In this document: piece after piece, positions 7,144-17,206 of the stretch
How positions within the stretch are numbered: position 1 is the stretch's first letter
Layout of the letters: every line of letters starts with the position of its first letter
Assembly: GCA_947492995.1 (NCBI GenBank)
Contig: CANLOU010000002.1
Location: forward strand, 806,001 to 870,000
Direction of reading: 5' to 3'
DNA length: 64,000 nt
Source: an uncultured Litoreibacter sp.
GTDB lineage: Bacteria > Pseudomonadota > Alphaproteobacteria > Rhodobacterales > Rhodobacteraceae
The notes under the pieces: model-generated
What the model saw: the letters and a program-made list of their open reading frames with translations, nothing else
What the model was told of the DNA's origin: nothing
The model's database searches: none
Position numbers and translations under genes: made by a program

Positions 7144-9551
7144 GCGCGCAGCTTTTCGCCCTTGGGGTCGAAAGGCGGCTCCGCCAGAACCACCCCGCGA
7201 TGCGGGCGGCCAAGGATCATGACATCGACCTCTGCGCCGGGCGCAACCCCTTTCAGGAAACCTAGGGCAAGCGATTTGCCAACAGTGTAGCCGTAGGTGC
7301 CGGAACTCACGCGGCCCACCGGGGTGCCGTCTGGTAAGAAGATCGGCTCTCCGCCAGTGGCATCGGATTGGTCCACGTCCAGCACCTCAATGATGGACAG
7401 GAGTTCGCGCGGGGCGTTGTCCTTCAGCGCGACATAGGCGGCCTTGTTCAGGAAGTCTTTCTCCGGCTTGATAAGTCTGTCCAACCCGACCTCCTGCGGC
7501 CAATATTCAGGCGAGTATTCCCGGCTCCATGATCCATAGCCTTTTTCGACCCTCAAAGACATCAAGGCACGCGACCCGACAGGGCCTGCGCCAAATTCCT
7601 TGCCCGCGTCAAGCAAGGTCGCGTAAAGGCGCTGCTGGTCGCCGGTTTTGCAATGAAGCTCCCATCCCAGATCGCCGGTAAAGGACACCCGCAATGCCAC
7701 CAGGTCGACACCGGCCAGCGTGATCTTTTGCGACCGCATGAAGGGGAACGCGTCCGTGCTTAGATCTGCATTGGTCAGCCGTTCCAATAATGCGCGGCTG
7801 TCGGGGCCTGCAACATTGAAGCCGCACATGGCTTCGGTCTTGCTTTCGAACGCGACGCTGTCGGGCCGGTCCACAGCGTTGAAAAAGCGCAGGTGGTAGC
7901 GTTCCGCCATGCCCGAGCCGATAATCAGGAAATCCTCGTCATCCAGCTTGGTGACCGTAAAATCCCCGGCGATGCCGCCGCGCACGCCGATCAGCGGCGT
8001 CAGGCAGGATCGGCCAACCGCTTGGGGCATGGTGTTGGCAAAGATGGCATTCAGCCAGTCTGCCGCCCCTGCCCCGCGCACGCTGTATTTGGCGAAATTT
8101 GAAATGTCGATAATGCCGGCCCTGTCGCGCAGCATACGACATTCGGCCCCCACCGGTTCAAACCAGTTTTGCCGGGTGAAGCCGTTGGTGTCGACGGTGC
8201 CGGGGGTGTCCGCAAACCACAGCGGATGCTCCCATCCATAATTCAGGCCAAACACAGCCCCCATCTTTTGCTGCATCTCATAGATGGGTCGCACCCGCGC
8301 CGGACGCCCGGCGCTACGTTCTTCGTTTGGAAAATGGATCGAGAACCGGTTGGCATATTGGTCGCCAACTTTGGCCTTGGTGAATTTCTTGTCCGCCCAG
8401 GCCCCGAACCGCGCCATGTCCCATGGGAACATGTCCAGATGCGGCTCGCCCGTGACAATCCATTCGGCCGTCAGAGAGCCCAATCCACCGGATTGGGAAA
8501 ACCCCGGGATGATGCCGTTGCAGCAGAAATAGCCTTTCAGTTCCGGCACAGGCCCAAAAAGCGCGTTGCTGTCAGGCGACCAGATCATAGGGCCGTTGAT
8601 AACGCGCTTGATCCCCGCGCTGCCCACAACGGGCACCCGGTCAATGGCGCGCATCATGTTGGGCTCGATCCGTTCCAGATCGTCGGCAAACAGCTCGTGG
8701 CCGAAGCCTTGCGGGGTTCCGTCCTCGGCCCAGAACCGCACGTCCTTTTCGTAGGCGCCGACAAGCAGCCCGCTTCCCTCCTGGCGCAGGTAATATTCAC
8801 CGTCCCGGTCCGCAACAGAGGGCAATCGGCGGTCCATGGCCGCAATCTCGCTGATGGTCTCGGTCACGAAATACTGGTGCTCTGTTGGTTGCAGCGGCAG
8901 GTCAATTCCGGCCATCGCAGCGACTTCCCGGCCCCACAATCCGGCTGCGTTGACCACAACCGGGGTGACGATGTCGCCTTTGGGGGTCCTCACAACCCAA
9001 GTGCCATCTGATTGTTGAACCGTGGCTGTCACAGGAGTGAACCTGTAGATTTCCGCCCCGTTTTGCCGCGCGCCGGACGCGTAGGCATTGGTGACACCAG
9101 ATGGATCCACATTGCCGCCGGAGGGTTCATACATGATGCAGCGGATGCCGTCGTAGTCGACCAAAGGGTGCAGGCGTTCGGCCTCGTCGCGGTCCACTTC
9201 GAAGAAGTTCAGGCCGTAATACTTCGCCTTCGCCGCCTGAAGACGCAGTTGATGCTCTCGCGCTTCGGTCTGCGCCAAATAGAGTGATCCGGGCTGAAAG
9301 ACGCCGCAAGACTGGCCCGTCTCGGCTTCCAGCCCGTTGTACAGATCCATCGTGTAATTCTGGATGCGGGTGATGTTGTTGTTGTCATGCAGCCCGTGGA
9401 TATTTGCCGCCGCGTGCCAGGTGGACCCAGATGTCAGCTCATCGCGCTCCAGCAAGACCACGTCGGTCCAGCCCAGTTTCGTCAGGTGATACAGGATCGA
9501 GCAGCCAATAACCCCTCCCCCAATAACGACGGCTTGTGCATGGGTCTTCAT
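7140..9551 (-). CDS. FAD-dependent oxidoreductase with GcvT domain (dimethylglycine/sarcosine dehydrogenase-like)
   Basis: 803 residues. Residues 1-400 are a DAO-type flavin domain with the GGGVIGCS dinucleotide loop at 11-18 and TSGSTWHAA at 40-48; His46 aligns with the histidine that carries covalent FAD in dimethylglycine dehydrogenase. The C-terminal half is an aminomethyltransferase (GcvT) fold that binds tetrahydrofolate, with RVSFTGDLGWELH and LRVEKGYGSW. Such enzymes remove an N-methyl group and give 5,10-methylene-THF or formaldehyde. The ATG at 9551 starts the conserved MKTHAQAVVIGGG. It faces a paralogue across a 149-bp divergent promoter region. The exact substrate is not certain. 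Confidence 0.85.
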   Translation of the reverse strand: MKTHAQAVVIGGGVIGCSILYHLTKLGWTDVVLLERDELTSGSTWHAAANIHGLHDNNNITRIQNYTMDLYNGLEAETGQSCGVFQPGSLYLAQTEAREHQLRLQAAKAKYYGLNFFEVDRDEAERLHPLVDYDGIRCIMYEPSGGNVDPSGVTNAYASGARQNGAEIYRFTPVTATVQQSDGTWVVRTPKGDIVTPVVVNAAGLWGREVAAMAGIDLPLQPTEHQYFVTETISEIAAMDRRLPSVADRDGEYYLRQEGSGLLVGAYEKDVRFWAEDGTPQGFGHELFADDLERIEPNMMRAIDRVPVVGSAGIKRVINGPMIWSPDSNALFGPVPELKGYFCCNGIIPGFSQSGGLGSLTAEWIVTGEPHLDMFPWDMARFGAWADKKFTKAKVGDQYANRFSIHFPNEERSAGRPARVRPIYEMQQKMGAVFGLNYGWEHPLWFADTPGTVDTNGFTRQNWFEPVGAECRMLRDRAGIIDISNFAKYSVRGAGAADWLNAIFANTMPQAVGRSCLTPLIGVRGGIAGDFTVTKLDDEDFLIIGSGMAERYHLRFFNAVDRPDSVAFESKTEAMCGFNVAGPDSRALLERLTNADLSTDAFPFMRSQKITLAGVDLVALRVSFTGDLGWELHCKTGDQQRLYATLLDAGKEFGAGPVGSRALMSLRVEKGYGSWSREYSPEYWPQEVGLDRLIKPEKDFLNKAAYVALKDNAPRELLSIIEVLDVDQSDATGGEPIFLPDGTPVGRVSSGTYGYTVGKSLALGFLKGVAPGAEVDVMILGRPHRGVVLAEPPFDPKGEKLRA

Positions 9552-9700
9552 GGCGGCATCCTTGGTTTTGCTGGTTCCCTCAGCCTGCCCGCTGGTCTGG
9601 CGATTCTTTTGCCGCACCGCGACATTTCCTGTCGCAGTGATACAAGTCAGCCCCTTTGCCTTGCGCGAGCATGGACCAAACGTAGACAAGGAAGCGCCCC

Positions 9701-12109
9701 ATGCAAACCACAACCAGAGTAGCCGTGATCGGTGGCGGCGTCGTCGGATGTTCCGTTTTGTATCATCTGACCAAGCTTGGCTGGTCGGATGTCATGCTGA
9801 TTGAGCGGTCTGAACTGACGTCAGGCTCCACTTGGCATGCGGCGGGCGGGTTTCATACGTTGAACGGCGACACCAACATGGCCGCGCTTCAGGGCTACAC
9901 CATCCGGCTCTACAAGGAGCTTGAAGAAATTACCGGCATGTCCTGCGGGCTGCACCACGTGGGCGGCGTGACGCTGGCTGACAACAAGGACCGGTTCGAC
10001 ATGTTGGTCGCGGAACGCGCCAAGCATCGTTACATGGGGTTGGAGACCGAGGTCGTGGGCCCCGACGAAATTGCCAAGATCGCCCCCATCACCAATCTCG
10101 ACGGCATTATTGGTGGGCTATACGACCCTCTCGACGGCCATCTTGACCCATCCGGCACGACGCATGCCTATGCCAAAGCCGCGCGGATGGGCGGTGCCAC
10201 GATCGAAACGCATTGCAAGGTCGAAGACACAAACCAACGCGCCGATGGCACGTGGGATGTGGTGACCAACAAGGGCACGATCCACGCGGAGCACATCGTC
10301 AACGCGGGCGGTCTGTGGGCGCGCGAAGTGGGCGCAATGGCTGGCATCTACCTGCCGCTTCATCCAATGGAGCATCAGTATCTTGTCACAGAAGACGTGG
10401 CCGAGATTTATGAACGCGACGCAGAGCATCCGCATGTGATGGACCCCGCAGGCGAAAGCTATCTGCGGCAGGAAGGCCGCGGGCTTTGCATTGGCTTTTA
10501 TGAACAACCCTGCCAGCCGTGGGCCGTTGACGGCACGCCCTGGGACTTCGGTCATGAGTTGCTGCCCGATAACCTCGATAAAATCGAGGCCTCGGTGGAC
10601 TTTGCCTACAGACGCTTCCCAGTGCTGGAACGCGCAGGCATCAAATCCGTCATTCATGGGCCATTCACCTTTGCCCCAGACGGCAACCCGCTTGTCGGGC
10701 CGGTCCCTGGCATGCGCAATTATTGGTCCGCCTGTGGCGTGATGGCAGGCTTTTCGCAAGGCGGCGGCGTCGGGCTGATGTTGGCGCAATGGATGATCGA
10801 GGGTGAGCCCGAACGTGATACGTTCGCAATGGATGTGGCCCGCTTCGGGGATTGGATCAGTCCCGGCTACACCCGCCCCAAAGTGGTCGAGAACTACCAA
10901 CGCCGCTTTTCTGTGTCTTACCCCAACGAGGAGCTGCCCGCTGCGCGACCACACGCCACGACGCCGATGTACGATATATTCTCACAAATGGGTGCAGTGT
11001 GGGGCGCACAGTACGGGCTTGAGGTTCCCAATTACTTTGCCCAGGGCGATGAGCCCACATTTGAGGCCCCCTCCTTTCGCCGCTCAAACGCCTTTGCGGC
11101 AACCGCGCGCGAGGTCAAAGCGGTCCGCACGGCTGCTGGCATCAACGAAGTACAAAATTTCGGCAAATATCGCGTGACAGGACCAAACGCGCGCGCATGG
11201 CTCGATCGGGTCATGGCCGGACGGGTTCCGCAGCCGGGGCGCTTATCCCTCACCCCGATGTTGTCCGAAAAGGGCCGCTTGATAGGCGATTTTACCATCT
11301 CCTGCCTGTCGGATACCGAATTTCAACTGACGGCCAGCTATGGCAGTCAAGCCTACCACTCTCGGTGGTTTGGGCTTCAGGCGCAGGACGGGGTTTGGGT
11401 CGAAAACGTCTCGGACAGGCTGACGGGCTTTCAGGTGGCGGGGCCAAAATCGCGCGACATCGTGCAAGCCTGCACACGCGAAAATCTTGACACTATGCGC
11501 TTTATGGATGTGCGCCGCATCACAGTGGGTCAGGTTGATTGTACGGTTCAACGCGTCAGCTACACCGGTGATCTGGGCTTCGAGATCTACTGCGACCCCA
11601 TGCATCAGCGCGCTCTTTGGCATGCGCTTTGGCAGGCGGGTGAACCGCTTGGCCTGACACCGTTTGGAATGCGCGCAATGATGAGTTTACGGCTCGACAA
11701 GTTCTTCGGCTCTTGGATGTCTGAATTTTCGCCTGATTACACGGCTGCCGAAACGGGTATGGACCGCTTCATCTCCTTCAAGAAAAACGCTGATTTCATC
11801 GGTCGCGCCACGGCTGAGGCCGAACGCGCATCGCCCCCACACCGCCAGCTCTGCGCTTTTGTTGTGGATGCCGAAGACGCTGACGTCACGGCTTACGAGC
11901 CGATCTTTATTGGCGATGACGTTGTGGGCTTTTGCACGTCAGGTGGCTTTTCGCACCATACCGGGAAATCCATCGCACAAGGCTTCCTTCCCCGTGACCA
12001 GATAAAACCGGGGCTTACCGTTCAAATTGAAATCCTGGGTCAACGCCGCAACGCCACACGCGTCACCGAGCCGCTCTTTGACGCCGACGGATCCCGCATG
12101 CGCGGCTAG
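9701..12109 (+). CDS. FAD-dependent oxidoreductase with GcvT domain, paralogue of the divergent gene
   Basis: 802 residues with the same architecture as the gene at 7140-9551 and nearly the same length. GGGVVGCS is at 10-17 and TSGSTWHAAGG at 40-50, again with His46 as the probable flavin-linked residue. The GcvT half contains RVSYTGDLGFEIY and LRLDKFFGSW. The two proteins differ right after the flavin motif (FHTLNGDTNMAALQ here, IHGLHDNNNITRIQ there), so different N-methyl substrates are likely. The divergent layout suggests shared or reciprocal control. Confidence 0.85.
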   Translation: MQTTTRVAVIGGGVVGCSVLYHLTKLGWSDVMLIERSELTSGSTWHAAGGFHTLNGDTNMAALQGYTIRLYKELEEITGMSCGLHHVGGVTLADNKDRFDMLVAERAKHRYMGLETEVVGPDEIAKIAPITNLDGIIGGLYDPLDGHLDPSGTTHAYAKAARMGGATIETHCKVEDTNQRADGTWDVVTNKGTIHAEHIVNAGGLWAREVGAMAGIYLPLHPMEHQYLVTEDVAEIYERDAEHPHVMDPAGESYLRQEGRGLCIGFYEQPCQPWAVDGTPWDFGHELLPDNLDKIEASVDFAYRRFPVLERAGIKSVIHGPFTFAPDGNPLVGPVPGMRNYWSACGVMAGFSQGGGVGLMLAQWMIEGEPERDTFAMDVARFGDWISPGYTRPKVVENYQRRFSVSYPNEELPAARPHATTPMYDIFSQMGAVWGAQYGLEVPNYFAQGDEPTFEAPSFRRSNAFAATAREVKAVRTAAGINEVQNFGKYRVTGPNARAWLDRVMAGRVPQPGRLSLTPMLSEKGRLIGDFTISCLSDTEFQLTASYGSQAYHSRWFGLQAQDGVWVENVSDRLTGFQVAGPKSRDIVQACTRENLDTMRFMDVRRITVGQVDCTVQRVSYTGDLGFEIYCDPMHQRALWHALWQAGEPLGLTPFGMRAMMSLRLDKFFGSWMSEFSPDYTAAETGMDRFISFKKNADFIGRATAEAERASPPHRQLCAFVVDAEDADVTAYEPIFIGDDVVGFCTSGGFSHHTGKSIAQGFLPRDQIKPGLTVQIEILGQRRNATRVTEPLFDADGSRMRG

Positions 12110-12111
12110 GT

Positions 12112-12145
12112 TTCATCTTGGCAAAAATACCTCCGCCGGAGGCCC
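12112..12145. repeat. Short dispersed element (copy A)
   Basis: Contains GGCAAAAATACCTCCGCCGG followed by AGG and a T run. The core resembles elements at 25715-25750, 36751-36771 and (inverted) about 45638-45660. The CCTCC-GCC-GGAGG part can form a small hairpin and lies between two convergent genes, so it may double as a terminator. Confidence 0.5.
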
Positions 12146-12158
12146 TTTTGGCCTGACG

Positions 12159-12449
12159 TCAGCCCAATTCCTCGACAATCACAAGGTCGCGTTCCGATGC
12201 ATCGCGCGCAAAGCTCAACGCGTTTTGGTAGGCGTCGGAATTGTAGCAATCATGCGCGGCTTGCAGGCTCGGGAAACGGGCCACAACATTGCGCGCCCGG
12301 TCGTTGCCTTCCAGCTGTTCATAGGTGCCGTTGCGCACAATGAATTCACCGCCAAAGGTCGGAATGACCTCCGTCGCGATGGCGGCGTATTTCATGTAGC
12401 TGTCCATGTCGGTCACTTTGACATGCGCGATCCATAAGGCTGATGCCAT
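12159..12449 (-). CDS. DUF1330 family protein
   Basis: 96 residues of the small dimeric ferredoxin-like-fold DUF1330 family: HVKVTDMDSYMKYAAIATEV, GGEFIVRNGTYEQLEG, VVARFPSLQAAHDCYNSDAY. Enzymatic role is not established for the family. It lies 3 bases downstream of alaS on the same strand and is probably read through from it. Confidence 0.85.
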   Translation of the reverse strand: MASALWIAHVKVTDMDSYMKYAAIATEVIPTFGGEFIVRNGTYEQLEGNDRARNVVARFPSLQAAHDCYNSDAYQNALSFARDASERDLVIVEELG

Positions 12450-12452
12450 AAT

Positions 12453-15101
12453 TTATCCTCCGATAACTTTTTCTGCAGCCAGAATGGCCGCTTCCGAGTT
12501 TGAGGCATCCGCCCCGCCGCCTTGGGCCATGTCCGGGCGCCCGCCGCCGCCTTTGCCGCCAAGCTCAAGAACTGCCGCACGTACAAGATCGACTGCGGAC
12601 AAAGTGTCGGTCAGGTCCGCCGTAACGCCTGCGGCAACTGCAGCCTTGCCTCCGGCATCCGCGATCAACAGGACCGCGCCTGATCCCAAACGGGCCTTGT
12701 GCTCGTCAACCAGTGCGGGCAGATCCTTGCCGCTGACACCGTCCAGCTTTGTTGCAAAAAAGGTGATCCCGTCGACGTCTTTGTCAGAATGCGCAGCACT
12801 TCCGCCGCCCATTGCCAGGTCGCGACGCAACTGAGCAACTTCGTTTTGTAACGCCTTGCGTTCATCTTGCATGGCCTTCACCCGGTCCGCCACATCCTCA
12901 GGGCGGGCCTTCAGGCTCAGAGCCACAGATGCCAAACGATGATCTTGCAGACGCAAGTAATCCATCGCAGCCTGACCTGTCAGCGCTTCGATCCGCCGAA
13001 CGCCCGACGAAGACGCGCTGTCTCCAAGCGCCACGAAGGCTCCAATGTCGCCCGTCTGACGCACGTGGGTCCCACCACAAAGTTCCAGCGAATATGTCTC
13101 GCCGTCCGCGCCTTTTCCGGTTTGGGCATGCCCCATCGACACGACACGCACTTCGTCGCCGTACTTTTCGCCGAACAAGGCCTGCGCACCCATCTCGCGG
13201 GCGTCGTCCGGCGTCATGATCCGCGTTTCAACGGGGGTGTTCTGACGAATATAGGCGTTCACCTCCTGCTCCACCCGCGACAGGTCTTCTAAAGACAAAG
13301 CCGCGTTGTGGCTGAAATCGAACCGCAACCGATCAGGCGCATTCAGTGAGCCCCGCTGCGCCACATGCTCGCCCAAAGCGCCGCGCAAGGCTTCATGCAG
13401 CAGATGCGTGGCCGAGTGATTTGCGCGGATGGCCCCACGTCGTGCCGGATCAACCAACAACTCGGCCCCGTCGCCAACTTTCAGCGCGCCGCCGTCCACC
13501 TTGCCAAAATGAATGAACACGTCGGCAACCTTGCGCGTATCAGTGATCTCGACGGTCACATCCCCGGTTTTAAGCACACCGGTATCACCCACCTGCCCGC
13601 CGCTTTCGGCGTAAAACGGCGTTTGGTTCAGAACGACCTGCACGTCGTCACCGTCGGACGCGACATCGACAAGTCCGCCATCTTTCACAATAGCCAGGAC
13701 CTGCCCCTCGGCACTTTCCGTGTCGTAGCCCAGAAAGTCCGTGGCCCCATGCCTATCGGCAATATCATACCAGATGCTCGCATCTGCCGCCTCGCCGGAA
13801 CCGGACCACGCGGCACGCGCTTTGGTCTTTTGCTCTTCCATCGCGGCATCAAATCCAACCACATCCACTTCGCGGCCCTTCTCGCGCAACGCATCCTGCG
13901 TCAGATCAAGCGGGAAGCCGAACGTGTCATACAGCTTGAACGCTGCTTTGCCCGGCAGTTCCGCACCATCGGCAAGCCCATCCAACTCGTCGTCGAGCAA
14001 TTTCAAGCCGCGCTCCAACGTTTCGCGGAACCGGGTCTCCTCGGCCCGCAGCGTTTCCTCGATCAGCACTTGCGCCTGACGCAGTTCCGGATATGCGCCG
14101 CCCATTTGTGTCACCAGCTCGGGCACCAACCGATGCATCACCGGATCCTGCGCCCCCAGTAGATGTGCGTGGCGCATTGCGCGCCGCATGATCCGCCGCA
14201 GCACATATCCCCGACCGTCTTTTGACGGCAAGACGCCGTCGGCGATCAGAAACGACGTCGAACGCAGGTGATCCGCAATCACACGATGATGCACGTTTTG
14301 ATCGCCATAAGGATCAACGCCGTTCACATGCGATGACGCCTCGATCAGCGCTTTGAACAGATCAGTGTCGTAATTGTCGTGACTGCCCTGCATCAATGCG
14401 GCGATACGTTCCAGCCCCATCCCCGTATCAATGGATTGCATGTCCAGCGCCCGCATGGAGCCATCCTCGAACTGCTCGTTCTGCATGAAAACGATGTTCC
14501 AGATCTCAATGAACCGATCGCCATCTTCTTCAGGGCTACCGGGCGGTCCGCCCCAGATATGTGCGCCATGATCGTAGAAAATTTCGGTGCAGGGGCCGCA
14601 TGGACCCGTTGGCCCCATTTGCCAAAAATTGTCCGACGTCGCGATCCGGATAATGCGATCCTCAGGGACGCCGAGCTTTTTCCAGATGTCATAGGCCTCG
14701 TCATCGGTGTGAAACACGGTCACCGATAGGCGGTTTTTGTCGATGCCGAATTCTTCTGTGATAAGCTCCCAGGCGAATGCAATTGCATCTTCTTTGAAGT
14801 AATCGCCAAAGCTGAAATTCCCCAGCATTTCGAAAAATGTATGATGTCGCGCTGTGTAGCCTACATTGTCGAGGTCATTGTGTTTGCCCCCTGCACGCAC
14901 ACATTTCTGCGCGGTCGTGGCGCGGGCATAGTCGCGGGTCTCTAAGCCCGTGAACAGGTTTTTGAACTGAACCATGCCAGAATTCGCAAACATCAGCGTA
15001 GGATCGTTTCGCGGCACCAGCGGGCTTGAAGGCTGCACTGAATGCCCCTGCTTTTCAAAATAGGACAGAAAGCTGGATCGAATGTCGTTCAGACTGGGCA
15101 T
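12453..15101 (-). CDS. alaS: Alanine-tRNA ligase
   Basis: 882 residues (E. coli 876). It charges tRNA-Ala and edits mischarged Ser/Gly. The class II catalytic domain opens with [18 protein letters not shown]; the editing domain has the zinc ligands HSATHLLH and later CGGTHV; the C-terminal dimer domain ends in a Gly-rich [16 protein letters not shown] stretch. I chose the ATG at 15101 (MPSLNDIRS) over a 7-codon upstream extension that lacks conservation. Confidence 0.97.
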   Translation of the reverse strand: MPSLNDIRSSFLSYFEKQGHSVQPSSPLVPRNDPTLMFANSGMVQFKNLFTGLETRDYARATTAQKCVRAGGKHNDLDNVGYTARHHTFFEMLGNFSFGDYFKEDAIAFAWELITEEFGIDKNRLSVTVFHTDDEAYDIWKKLGVPEDRIIRIATSDNFWQMGPTGPCGPCTEIFYDHGAHIWGGPPGSPEEDGDRFIEIWNIVFMQNEQFEDGSMRALDMQSIDTGMGLERIAALMQGSHDNYDTDLFKALIEASSHVNGVDPYGDQNVHHRVIADHLRSTSFLIADGVLPSKDGRGYVLRRIMRRAMRHAHLLGAQDPVMHRLVPELVTQMGGAYPELRQAQVLIEETLRAEETRFRETLERGLKLLDDELDGLADGAELPGKAAFKLYDTFGFPLDLTQDALREKGREVDVVGFDAAMEEQKTKARAAWSGSGEAADASIWYDIADRHGATDFLGYDTESAEGQVLAIVKDGGLVDVASDGDDVQVVLNQTPFYAESGGQVGDTGVLKTGDVTVEITDTRKVADVFIHFGKVDGGALKVGDGAELLVDPARRGAIRANHSATHLLHEALRGALGEHVAQRGSLNAPDRLRFDFSHNAALSLEDLSRVEQEVNAYIRQNTPVETRIMTPDDAREMGAQALFGEKYGDEVRVVSMGHAQTGKGADGETYSLELCGGTHVRQTGDIGAFVALGDSASSSGVRRIEALTGQAAMDYLRLQDHRLASVALSLKARPEDVADRVKAMQDERKALQNEVAQLRRDLAMGGGSAAHSDKDVDGITFFATKLDGVSGKDLPALVDEHKARLGSGAVLLIADAGGKAAVAAGVTADLTDTLSAVDLVRAAVLELGGKGGGGRPDMAQGGGADASNSEAAILAAEKVIGG

Positions 15102-15191
15102 TTTGGATGTCCGTTTGCGCAAGAATTATGGGTCAAGCAGGTGTATCTCTGGCGTGGCGGACTGTCCACATCTGCCCAATGCTCTGATACG

Positions 15192-15223
15192 AAAAAAGGG
15201 CAGTCCGGTTGGACCACCCTTTT
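15192..15223 (-). terminator. Rho-independent terminator of recA
   Basis: Read on the minus strand, AAAAGGG..GGTCC pairs with GGACT..CCCTTTT across a 4-base loop, with two mismatched positions, then ends in a run of six T. It lies about 55 bases past the recA stop and before alaS, separating the two genes. Confidence 0.75.
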
Positions 15224-15278
15224 AGGTTGCTTAATATGCGCTCAGGGCGCTGGGCCCAATGTGCCCCTTCACACCAAA

Positions 15279-16373
15279 CTAGATGTCGGCGAGGTCATCA
15301 TCACCATCATCCAGGACAGCGCTATCTGCTTCGCCTTCCGGCATATCAAATTCCAACCCATGGGCCGCACGGATCTTGTCTTCAATCTCTAGCGCGGTGC
15401 GTGGATTTTCCCGCAGGAAGGTCTTGGAATTTTCCCGTCCTTGCCCGATCCGTTCGTCACCATAGCTAAACCATGCACCAGACTTGTCTACGACGCCCGC
15501 CTTGACGCCAAGGTCCAGAAGTTCACCCATTTTCGAGATGCCCTCGCCGTACATGATATCAAATTCAACTTGCTTGAACGGAGGGGCCACCTTGTTTTTG
15601 ACAACCTTCACACGGGTTGTGTTGCCAACGACTTCGTCACGGTCTTTGATCGACCCAATCCGACGAATATCCAGTCGCACTGAGGAGTAGAATTTAAGCG
15701 CATTACCGCCCGTCGTGGTTTCCGGAGACCCAAACATCACGCCAATCTTCATACGGATTTGGTTGATGAAGATGACCATACAATTGGACCGAGAAATCGA
15801 TCCGGTCAGCTTGCGCATGGCTTGGCTCATCAACCGCGCATGCACGCCGACCGAGGCATCGCCCATATCGCCTTCAAGCTCGGATTTAGGTGTCAGCGCG
15901 GCCACTGAGTCGACAACGATCATGTTCACCGCCCCCGAACGAACGAGCGTGTCCACGATTTCAAGCGCTTGCTCGCCTGTATCAGGCTGAGAAATCAGCA
16001 GCTCGTCCAAATCAACGCCCAATTTGCGGGCATATTGCGGGTCAAGCGCGTGTTCGGCATCAACAAATGCACAAACGCCGCCTTTCTTCTGCTCTTCCGC
16101 GACGCAATGCAACGTCAGCGTGGTCTTGCCCGAACTCTCGGGGCCGTAAATTTCAACGACCCTACCCTTTGGCAGCCCGCCTATACCCAACGCAATATCC
16201 AGTCCCAACGACCCAGTTGACGTGGCTTCGATTTCCTGGACGGCATTGCCATCGCCCAGCTTCATGATCGACCCTTTACCAAATTGCCGCTCAATCTGAG
16301 CCAGCGCGGAATCGAGCGCTTTTTGTTTGTTGCTGTCGTTCTTGTTCATGCTCAAAAGTTCTGCTGTTGCCAT
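15279..16373 (-). CDS. recA: Recombinase RecA
   Basis: 364 residues. It forms the DNA strand-exchange filament and triggers LexA self-cleavage. Walker A GPESSGKT is at 77-84; the sequence [42 protein letters not shown] and [22 protein letters not shown] are standard. The acidic C-terminus ends [11 protein letters not shown] start at 16373 (MATAELL); an adjacent ATG at 16376 is equally possible. An SOS box lies about 50 bases upstream. Confidence 0.97.
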   Translation of the reverse strand: MATAELLSMNKNDSNKQKALDSALAQIERQFGKGSIMKLGDGNAVQEIEATSTGSLGLDIALGIGGLPKGRVVEIYGPESSGKTTLTLHCVAEEQKKGGVCAFVDAEHALDPQYARKLGVDLDELLISQPDTGEQALEIVDTLVRSGAVNMIVVDSVAALTPKSELEGDMGDASVGVHARLMSQAMRKLTGSISRSNCMVIFINQIRMKIGVMFGSPETTTGGNALKFYSSVRLDIRRIGSIKDRDEVVGNTTRVKVVKNKVAPPFKQVEFDIMYGEGISKMGELLDLGVKAGVVDKSGAWFSYGDERIGQGRENSKTFLRENPRTALEIEDKIRAAHGLEFDMPEGEADSAVLDDGDDDLADI

Positions 16374-16422
16374 CATTCCAACCCTTATTTCACGCCCCCA
16401 TTGTGGGAGCAATAATGCGTTT

Positions 16423-16437
16423 GTTCGCTTGTTGTTC
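16423..16437 (-). promoter_or_regulatory. LexA operator (alphaproteobacterial SOS box) of recA
   Basis: GTTC-GCTTGTT-GTTC, an exact match to the alphaproteobacterial direct repeat GTTC-N7-GTTC. Its position, 50-64 bases before the recA ATG, suits promoter overlap. lexA itself is not in this window. Confidence 0.85.
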
Positions 16438-16576
16438 TCACTTCTTATGAGATCAAAAGAAGAACATATCAAGATATTTCTGCGCTGCACTTTTCGACAG
16501 ATCGGTTAAAGTTTAGTTGAGATGTCAAAAAAATTGCGTAGTTTGGATGCGCAGCTACAGGCAGGCATTTGATATA

Positions 16577-17191
16577 ATGATGATTTTTTATAAACAGCGG
16601 CTGGCCTATCTTGCTGTCCCGAAGACCGGCACCAGCGCCGTCGAGCGTGCTTTGCACCGTCGAGCATCCGCGGTCTTACGCGACCCGCCCGGGCTGAAAC
16701 ATACAAATGCGCGCAGTTACGAACGCCGATTCCGGTCGATGTTTGAACGTGGCGGGCTCGCGCCCATTGAAACGGTTGCGGTCATGCGCGAGCCGCTTTC
16801 TTGGCTGAGCAGTTGGTTCAGGTACCGCCAAAGACCTGCGTTGGCGGGCCACGCGAACAGCACTGAAGGGCTTAGTTTCGATCAGTTTATCGAGGCCTAC
16901 CTGCTGAAAGACCAGCCGCCATTTGCGCAGGTTGGATCGCAGGGACGGTTTGTTACCGACGACAATGGTGACCTTTTGGTCAATCACCTGTTTCAATATG
17001 AAGATTTTGACCCGTTCATTGATTTTTTACACAAAAGGCTGGGCGGGGATTTCGAGCTTCAGACAGTGAACCAATCCCCCAAACGCCACATTGATCTATC
17101 CGCTGATCTTGAAAAGGCACTGCATCAGCATCTGGCGTTGGACTTCGAGATCCATGGTGCCTTGGCCAATGGGCCGCTGTCCCTAGGGTAG
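16577..17191 (+). CDS. Sulfotransferase-family-like protein
   Basis: 204 residues. RLAYLAVPKTGTSAVERALH near the N-terminus has the form of the PAPS-binding loop (PKTGTS) of sulfotransferases, and VAVMREPLSWLSSWFRYR resembles the conserved second motif (RxPxxxxxSxY/WxxR) that binds the 3'-phosphate. A later YEDFDPFIDFL also fits the family. Substrate unknown. The ATG pair at 16577/16580 is chosen because the conserved part begins at once (MIFYKQRLAYL). It is the only plus-strand gene between recA and cckA and seems less GC-rich than its neighbours. Confidence 0.7.
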   Translation: MMIFYKQRLAYLAVPKTGTSAVERALHRRASAVLRDPPGLKHTNARSYERRFRSMFERGGLAPIETVAVMREPLSWLSSWFRYRQRPALAGHANSTEGLSFDQFIEAYLLKDQPPFAQVGSQGRFVTDDNGDLLVNHLFQYEDFDPFIDFLHKRLGGDFELQTVNQSPKRHIDLSADLEKALHQHLALDFEIHGALANGPLSLG

Positions 17192-17206
17192 CCCGTCTGC
17201 CATCAA

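Noticed and set aside
10118-10954. 278-codon minus-strand frame
   Set aside because: Antisense to the second flavin/GcvT dehydrogenase; low-complexity His/Ala/Gly content.
13365-14162. 265-codon plus-strand frame
   Set aside because: Antisense to alaS, whose motifs are continuous on the other strand.
16344-16361. GTTC-N10-GTTC inside recA
   Set aside because: Wrong spacing for a LexA box and inside the coding region.
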